DNA from: Anaerolineae bacterium
GTDB taxonomy: Bacteria > Chloroflexota > Anaerolineae > B4-G1 > SLSP01
Reading direction: 5' to 3'
Length of the DNA stretch: 7,171 nucleotides
NCBI GenBank assembly: GCA_016927095.1
Contig: JAFGNI010000548.1
Span: forward strand, 1 to 7,171
Part shown: positions 1 through 5,108 of the stretch, in pieces
How the letters are laid out: the number at the start of each line of letters is the position of its first letter
Position numbering within the stretch: the stretch's first letter is position 1
The notes under the pieces: generated by a model
The model's input: only the letters and a program-made list of their open reading frames with translations
Database searches by the model: none
What the model was told of the DNA's origin: nothing
Translations under genes and position numbers: made by a program

Positions 1-738
1 CTCGGGAAGCGCGAAGACCGTCTCCAAGGGGATGCGCCGTTCGGCGATCGCCGCCAGATGCTCGTAATGCTCGGTGGCTTTGGTGAAGTCGTCGACACGT
101 CCTAGATCCATCCACTCGCCCTGGAAGACATACCCGTAGACGTTGTGCCCTCGCGAGCGCACAAGATCCACGAGGTCGGTGAAGTCGTAGTGCTGCCCAT
201 AGGGCAGGTACTGCAGCACCTCCGGCGAGACCACGTAGATGCCCATATTCACCAAGTACTCATAGGTGGGCTTCTCACGACACTGCTGGATCCGTGACTC
301 GGCGTCGAGCTCGATCACGCCGAAGTCGATGCGTACCTCGCGAGGATAGAGCGCCATGGTGATGGCGGAATTGTTGCGGAGATGGTAGTCGTACAGATCC
401 GCGAAGTCCATGTCCGTCACAAGATCGGCATTCATCAGCAAGAAGGGCTCGTCGAGACCCTCGACCAGTGTCAGGGGGCCCGCTGTGCCCAGGGGCTCCG
501 ACTCAATCGAGTAGTCGATGTGGATGCCCAACCGCTCGCCGTTGTTGAAGTACGCCTGAAACAGGTGCGCGAGGTAGTTGACCGCAAGCGTCACCTCCGT
601 GAACCCCGCCTCGCGCAGCTGACACATGATGATCTCCACGATCGGGTAGTCTCCCAGAGGAATCAGGGGCTTCGGCAAGACTTTTGTGAAAGGCGCCAAC
701 CGTGTGCCCCGTCCACCTGCCATAATCACTGCCTTCAT
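1..738 (-). CDS. Sugar-1-phosphate nucleotidyltransferase (C-terminal end may lie outside the window)
   Basis: The reading frame is open from an ATG at 738 to the window edge (246 residues), so it is left-truncated or nearly complete. The product should join a sugar-1-phosphate to an NTP, giving an NDP-sugar and pyrophosphate, in the cytoplasm. The N-terminus carries the family signature: AGGRGTR at residues 7-13 (nucleotide/phosphate binding) and LPKPL at 21-25 (the conserved Lys of sugar-phosphate pyrophosphorylases). MNADL at 102-106 supplies the first metal-binding Asp (D105), EKP is at 155-157, and GEWMDLG at 207-213 supplies the likely second metal Asp (D211). No CBS domain or left-handed helix domain is visible. 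The start is supported by a strong AGGAGG seven bases upstream. It follows the SDR gene after a 68-base gap, on the same strand. Substrate (Glc, Man or amino sugar; UTP, dTTP or GTP) cannot be read from the sequence. RmlA-, ManC- and PtmE-type enzymes share these motifs. Confidence 0.9.
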   Translation of the reverse strand, partial: MKAVIMAGGRGTRLAPFTKVLPKPLIPLGDYPIVEIIMCQLREAGFTEVTLAVNYLAHLFQAYFNNGERLGIHIDYSIESEPLGTAGPLTLVEGLDEPFLLMNADLVTDMDFADLYDYHLRNNSAITMALYPREVRIDFGVIELDAESRIQQCREKPTYEYLVNMGIYVVSPEVLQYLPYGQHYDFTDLVDLVRSRGHNVYGYVFQGEWMDLGRVDDFTKATEHYEHLAAIAERRIPLETVFALPE

Positions 739-745
739 CGTTCGC

Positions 746-751
746 CCTCCT
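746..751 (-). promoter_or_regulatory. Strong Shine-Dalgarno site of the nucleotidyltransferase gene
   Basis: AGGAGG on the minus strand lies seven bases before the ATG at 738, inside a purine-rich run at the end of the 68-base gap. It is the closest match to the anti-SD consensus seen in this window and fixes the start. I see no convincing promoter or terminator hairpin in the gap, so the gene is probably transcribed with the genes before it. Confidence 0.75.
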
Positions 752-806
752 CTTTCCTTCCTCACCTCATCAACTAGCTTCACAACCAATAGACCGGATC
801 GTGCAC

Positions 807-1796
807 TCAGACTGCGTACCGCCCCACCTGGAAGACTTCCAGATGGTCGGCGATCCAGCTGATGGTCTCACCCAACCCCTGGTCAAAGCCAACCTCGGGT
901 CGCCACCCGATCAGGCGGGCAGCCTTCTCGTTGCTCGCCAGCAAGCGGTTCACCTCACTGGCTTCGGGTCGCACCCGGTCGTCATCGCTCAGGATCGGGA
1001 TATCCCGGCCCACTAAGTGTCTGATCCTCTCAGCCAACTCACCGATGGTGATCTCCTGGCCGTTGCCCAAGTTCACGACCTCACCCACGCTGGCTTCCGA
1101 CTCAGCGGCGAGGATGAAGCCGCGTGCCGTGTCCCTGGCGAAGGTGAAGTCCCGCCGGGGCGTCAGGGAGCCGAGCCTGATGGCATCCTGCGTCAGGGCC
1201 TGGGTGATGATCGTCGGGATGACCGCACGGGCCGATTGCCGCGGCCCGTAGGTGTTGAAGGGACGAACCGTGCTGACAGGGAGGCCAAAGGAAAGATAGA
1301 AGCTCTCTGCCAGCTTGTCGGAGCCGATCTTTGAGGCGCTGTAGGGGGACTGCCCCTGGAGCGGGTGATCCTCGTCGATCGGGACGTACTTGGCAGACCC
1401 GTAGACCTCGCTCGTCGACGTCTGGACCAGACGCTCTATGCCGAAGTCGCGTGCCGCCAACAGGACGTGAAGTGTTCCCAACAGGTTCGTCTGCACCACG
1501 TCGTAGGGATGCACGTACGAATACGGGATGCCGATCAGGGCCGCCAGGTTGAAGACAACGTCGACGCCATTCATGGCGCGCCGGACAGAGTCCGGATCCT
1601 TGATCTCACCGAAATAGATGTCGACAGCGTCGAGGATCTCATCGTCAACGAAGCGCAGCAGTCCGGGATCGGCACGCGAGTTGTAGTGCACGAATGCCCG
1701 CACCTTGGCGCCACGCCGGACCAGCCCCTCCGTGAGGTGACTCCCGATGAACCCGCCCGCGCCCGTTACCAACACTGACTTGTTGTCCCAACCCAT
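807..1796 (-). CDS. Extended-SDR nucleotide-sugar 4,6-dehydratase/epimerase, LegB-like
   Basis: This 329-residue protein has the normal length for an extended short-chain dehydrogenase acting on nucleotide sugars. The Rossmann NAD(P) motif TGAGGFIG sits at residues 11-18. The catalytic set is Thr128 with Glu130 in TSTSEVYG (126-133) and the YxxxK pair Y152/K156 in YSASK. RPFNTYGPRQ at 178-187 is the usual substrate-side motif. The phrases RAFVHYNS (33-40), DEDHPLQGQSPYSASK (141-156) and the ARAVIPTIITQ stretch match my memory of LegB-type NAD-dependent 4,6-dehydratases (legionaminic acid route) and the related GDP-mannose dehydratases. Such enzymes give a 4-keto-6-deoxy NDP-sugar. The Glu in the TSE motif fits a dehydratase but also occurs in UXS/ArnA-type decarboxylases, so a C4-epimerase or decarboxylase role is not excluded. 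The start has an AGGGG seven bases upstream. It lies 69 bases after the PelG-like gene and 68 before the nucleotidyltransferase, suggesting a shared NDP-sugar supply role. Confidence 0.88.
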   Translation of the reverse strand: MGWDNKSVLVTGAGGFIGSHLTEGLVRRGAKVRAFVHYNSRADPGLLRFVDDEILDAVDIYFGEIKDPDSVRRAMNGVDVVFNLAALIGIPYSYVHPYDVVQTNLLGTLHVLLAARDFGIERLVQTSTSEVYGSAKYVPIDEDHPLQGQSPYSASKIGSDKLAESFYLSFGLPVSTVRPFNTYGPRQSARAVIPTIITQALTQDAIRLGSLTPRRDFTFARDTARGFILAAESEASVGEVVNLGNGQEITIGELAERIRHLVGRDIPILSDDDRVRPEASEVNRLLASNEKAARLIGWRPEVGFDQGLGETISWIADHLEVFQVGRYAV

Positions 1797-1803
1797 GGCA
1801 TTA

Positions 1804-1808
1804 CCCCT
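1804..1808 (-). promoter_or_regulatory. Shine-Dalgarno site of the SDR gene
   Basis: AGGGG, inside GAGAGGGG on the minus strand, lies seven bases before the ATG at 1796. A second, out-of-frame ATG occurs five bases before the true start (ATGCCATG) and is too close to the SD to compete well. The rest of the 69-base gap (1797-1865) shows no clear promoter and no GC-rich hairpin followed by a T run. Confidence 0.6.
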
Positions 1809-1865
1809 CTCTCTTTGGTCCCGTGGTGCAAACGCCTAACCGCCGGAACGTGTGAACCGTGAGAT

Positions 1866-3479
1866 CTAGAATGATGCGTAGTAGTAGTAGTCGGCATCGC
1901 GCAGCAGCCGCTGAAGCCGGCTGCGCGCCAACATCAAAAAGGCAAGGCTGCCCAAGACGGTACCCAGGGCGCCGTACGCGTAGCCCATCGCCACGCCCGC
2001 CAGAAGACTCGTGCCCAGCGTGGTCACCAGCCCGAGCGACAGCGCCTCGAGGGCAAACCGGGGCTGGGACAGCGTGATGAGCAACATACAATCGAAGACA
2101 CCAAGGGCCAGCAGCCCGTAGCCCAGCATACCCGTCATGAGTACGAGTGTCGCCCCCGACGTCCACTGCAGGCCTAGGAACGTGAATGATGTCGATCTGA
2201 GGACGGCGGCCATCGCCACCACCACGCCTGCCGTACAGAACGCCAGGACCAGGGCGTAGCGCTCGCGCTCCGACAGGTAGAACTGCTCAATCCTGTGGCC
2301 AAAGGCGTGAGGCGTCGTGGCCGGCGTCCAAACCTGGTAGGCGTTGACACGCTGCCAGAAGCGCTGCATCGTGTGTTCCGCTACGCCACCCACCAGCATG
2401 TAGCTGGTCAGGGCGACGGTGAGCGCGATCTCACTCGTGGCGACCGCCTCGCTCCGGCTCACAGTCGCGGGCAGGCGACCAATCCACCCCCCTACATGGC
2501 CGGCAAGAACGTTCAGCAGGTAGGCGATGCCGTAGACGAAGTAAGGCGCCAGTGCGACGAGCATCTGGGCTCTGGGCGGCGGCACCACACGTTGCGGCGC
2601 AGCATTGCGCGCCTGCCGTGCGAGTATCCATCTGACGCCACCGGTGAGCGCACCCACACAGACCAGATAGCCGATGGCGGCGGCGCCGGTCACGAGATAC
2701 CGCTGCTGGATGTTGATGGCGCGCAGGGCTAGAAGGGCAAGATAGCTGGCTGCGGCGCCGATGCCGAGGCCCAGCCCGAACCAATGCGCGTGTGACAGCA
2801 CGGACAACACCGCAGCCAACAGCCAGAAGGACGACAGCATCACGAAGGCAGCGAGCATCAGCGGAACGTCGACCAGATCCAGCAAGCCGGTCCAGACACC
2901 GCCAACCGCCAGAAGCACGGCCACGCCTACAACGACTGCCATCGCGGTGAGCAACACGCGCCCCAGAAACTGGCGGGCGGCGCGCACATAGCCTTGGCTC
3001 AAATAGATGGAGCCCTTGCGCGCCAACACTTGCACAAAGCCACCGGTCACGAGGAGGCTGCCGATAGTGGAGACGCTGAGGATGAAGACACGTCCGGGAT
3101 GCCACTGCCCATAGGACTGGTAGACGTTGATCATCACCGTGAGCACGACCAGCGGAAGCAGGCTGAAGGGGCCCCTCAAGTAGTCGATCACTATCGCCTT
3201 GCGATCGGGTTCGGGAATTGTCGCTTTCGCCTCCGTCACGGCAGGTACAGCTGCGGCGACGCCCGTCGCCACATCCTCGGCCAGAGCGAAGATGTCCGCA
3301 TACCCATAGCGATGTTGCGCTATGGCCTCGGTGACACCGGCGGTCTCTAGCAGTGCCGTCACTTGGAGGACGTTCACAGGCCGTGGCACAGCACGGCCTA
3401 CCTCATCGATCAGGCCCTGAAGGCTCTGGGCGGTTGCGACAGGCGCCACGTCGGCTACAGGTCCGCTAGACTGACTCAT
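1866..3479 (-). CDS. PelG-like polytopic membrane protein (exopolysaccharide export), with N-terminal extension
   Basis: The 537-residue protein begins with about 100 soluble residues. About 11-12 hydrophobic segments follow, roughly at 103-121, 131-154, 172-196, 205-228, 232-252, 260-280, 304-327, 347-366, 407-427, 441-468, 476-500 and 502-518. It ends in an Arg-rich and aromatic tail (RSRLQRLLRDADYYYYASF). PelG is a MOP-flippase-like inner-membrane protein of about 450 residues that works with the glycosyltransferase PelF to make and export Pel. The assignment rests on three points: the gene directly follows and overlaps a PelF-like gene by 14 bases; the topology fits; and the C-terminal part (FYLSERERYAL near 400, the YGYGALG-like region near 500, the tyrosine-containing end) resembles PelG. 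Sequence similarity looks low, and the first 100 residues have no counterpart in classical PelG. The start has GGAAGG five bases upstream, inside the end of the PelF-like gene. A generic oligosaccharide flippase is the main alternative. Confidence 0.68.
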   Translation of the reverse strand: MSQSSGPVADVAPVATAQSLQGLIDEVGRAVPRPVNVLQVTALLETAGVTEAIAQHRYGYADIFALAEDVATGVAAAVPAVTEAKATIPEPDRKAIVIDYLRGPFSLLPLVVLTVMINVYQSYGQWHPGRVFILSVSTIGSLLVTGGFVQVLARKGSIYLSQGYVRAARQFLGRVLLTAMAVVVGVAVLLAVGGVWTGLLDLVDVPLMLAAFVMLSSFWLLAAVLSVLSHAHWFGLGLGIGAAASYLALLALRAINIQQRYLVTGAAAIGYLVCVGALTGGVRWILARQARNAAPQRVVPPPRAQMLVALAPYFVYGIAYLLNVLAGHVGGWIGRLPATVSRSEAVATSEIALTVALTSYMLVGGVAEHTMQRFWQRVNAYQVWTPATTPHAFGHRIEQFYLSERERYALVLAFCTAGVVVAMAAVLRSTSFTFLGLQWTSGATLVLMTGMLGYGLLALGVFDCMLLITLSQPRFALEALSLGLVTTLGTSLLAGVAMGYAYGALGTVLGSLAFLMLARSRLQRLLRDADYYYYASF

Positions 3480-5103
3480 AGAGGCCTTCCCGGCACAGAA
3501 CGCCCCAGGAGTTCAAGGGCGACGGCTCAGTCGTGCGCTGGGCGGTCTCGGTGACCAGCCGCTGATACAGAGAAAGGTAAGCCGCGTTGCACTGCTGTAG
3601 GCTGAAGCGCTCCAGCGCCCGGGCCCGGGCCTGCTCGCCCCAGACTTGGGCGAGCAGAGGATCGCGGAGGAGCTGCAGCATACCAGCGGCGAGCTCCTCA
3701 GGATTACGCGGTTCCACGACGATGCCCACCCCGTCGAGCGCCTCGCTCACGCCGCCGACGTCGGTGCCGACAACTGTGCGCCCACACATCATCGCCTCAA
3801 CCACGCTATAGGGGAAGCCCTCCGATATGCTGGACAGCACCACAAAGTCGCCCTCGTTGTAGGCAGCGGCAGCACTGGCCGCAAACCCACCGAAGATCAC
3901 GTTCTGCTGAAGCCCCAGGTCATCGCGTAGCGCCAGACAGCGCTCCTGATACCATTCGTTGCCACGCGGTGCCTTGCCGTAGAGCACGAACCGGACATCG
4001 GGCACCTCCTTGACGACGATGGCGGCAGCGCGTATCAAGGTCTCGAGGTCCTTGAGCGGATCGATGCGGCCCAGCCAGGTGATCGTGGGCGACTCGCCCA
4101 ACGGCTTGTTGTGCCGCGCGGGCGTGAACTCAGAAGGATCAGGGCCGTTATAGATCGTCTGGATACTGTGAGCCAGGGCGCCGTTGTAGAGCTGCCAACG
4201 GTGGTTGTAGTTGCTTCCCGGCGCGATTTGGTCGGCAACGGCATAGCTCGCCTGCGTGACCTTCTGCGCAAAGGCCGCCTGGAGGACCTGCTCGAACCAA
4301 CCGGCGTCGCTGCGAGACAGCGCCAGCAGGCGCTCCCTGAGGTAGATGCCGTGCTCGGTCAGCAGGAACGCGGTGTCCCTTCGGTTGGCGGCGGCGATCG
4401 CCGGCATGCTGCACAGGCCGCCTGAGGCTGCGTGTATGACGTCGACCTCGGGCAACTGCAACGTCAGGACTGTGAGCCACCGGTAGAGCAGCCGCAGGGT
4501 GTTGGTGACGTCGAGCAGCGAAACCTCCGCTTGGAAGCTCCCGCGCCCCTCGACACGCTCGTAACCTCGAGCGCTTGTCTCCAAGAAGGTCTGCCACACC
4601 GGCGCGGACTTGAGCGTGACGTCGTAGTCAAACCTCGTGAAATAAGCCGCCATCTCCTGAAGCACACCGGCGAAACGCTCAGAGTCCGATTCCGGGGACC
4701 ATAGGAGGTCCATGAACTCGGCGAACAGGGGCACAAAGACCGACTCAATCGTGCCCTGTGGGGTCCGGAGTTTGTGGCGCAGAACTTCGCGCAGAGACAG
4801 ATGCCTCTGCAGTTCGAGCACCTCACCGGTGCCCCACAGCGGCACGGTCTTCAGCTGGATCACGTTGTCGGGCAGGTCATAGACCGGCTCGGCGCTGGGA
4901 TCGGCCACAAGGCTGACCAGCGAGAAGCGCACTTCGGGCAGCCCTGAGATCAACATATGACACCAGGTGCTGACCCCACCCCGATAGTGCGGATAGCTCC
5001 CCTCGGTGATGAGGCATACGCTGAGCGGACGGGTGACATCGTCATCCACCCTATCCGGTGAGGCGACGCCATCCACCCAGAGAGCCATAGGCCGGTCTGC
5101 CAT
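3466..5103 (-). CDS. pelF: PelF-like GT4 family glycosyltransferase
   Basis: The 545-residue cytosolic GT-B enzyme should transfer a sugar from a nucleotide donor to a growing exopolysaccharide. The N-terminal half is PelF-like: LITEGSYPHYRGGVSTW at residues 31-47 with the glycine-rich loop, a long helical insert at about 92-190, and TEHGIYLRER at 249-258. The C-terminal donor half has GRIDPLKD at 345-352 and the GT4 E-x7-E motif E428-E436 (EGFPYSVVE), followed by GTDVGG at 446-451. P. aeruginosa PelF is about 507 residues. The frame is open further upstream to an ATG at 5286, but those 61 residues would lie wholly within the deacetylase gene and are Ala/Gly/Pro-rich. The ATG at 5103 has AGGAG nine bases before it and lies five bases after the deacetylase stop, so it is preferred. 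The 3' end overlaps the PelG-like gene by 14 bases, suggesting translational coupling. Donor specificity is unknown; UDP-GalNAc is the expectation if the product is Pel-like. Confidence 0.9.
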   Translation of the reverse strand: MADRPMALWVDGVASPDRVDDDVTRPLSVCLITEGSYPHYRGGVSTWCHMLISGLPEVRFSLVSLVADPSAEPVYDLPDNVIQLKTVPLWGTGEVLELQRHLSLREVLRHKLRTPQGTIESVFVPLFAEFMDLLWSPESDSERFAGVLQEMAAYFTRFDYDVTLKSAPVWQTFLETSARGYERVEGRGSFQAEVSLLDVTNTLRLLYRWLTVLTLQLPEVDVIHAASGGLCSMPAIAAANRRDTAFLLTEHGIYLRERLLALSRSDAGWFEQVLQAAFAQKVTQASYAVADQIAPGSNYNHRWQLYNGALAHSIQTIYNGPDPSEFTPARHNKPLGESPTITWLGRIDPLKDLETLIRAAAIVVKEVPDVRFVLYGKAPRGNEWYQERCLALRDDLGLQQNVIFGGFAASAAAAYNEGDFVVLSSISEGFPYSVVEAMMCGRTVVGTDVGGVSEALDGVGIVVEPRNPEELAAGMLQLLRDPLLAQVWGEQARARALERFSLQQCNAAYLSLYQRLVTETAQRTTEPSPLNSWGVLCREGLYESV

Positions 5104-5108
5104 AGCGC

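Noticed and set aside
382..777. 131-codon plus-strand frame at the left end
   Set aside because: It is antisense to the nucleotidyltransferase, whose motifs (AGGRGTR, LPKPL, NAD) are clear. The plus-strand product is His/Arg/Gln-rich with no domain.
1797..1865. Possible promoter (TTCACA-like -35) or terminator in the gap before the SDR gene
   Set aside because: No matching -10 element at a suitable distance, and no stable hairpin with a T run. The 68-base gap at 739-806 is equally empty apart from its ribosome site.
2431..3105. 224-codon minus-strand frame inside the PelG-like gene
   Set aside because: The translation is Arg/Ala/Cys/His-rich with no membrane segments, typical of an out-of-frame shadow of the real membrane protein.
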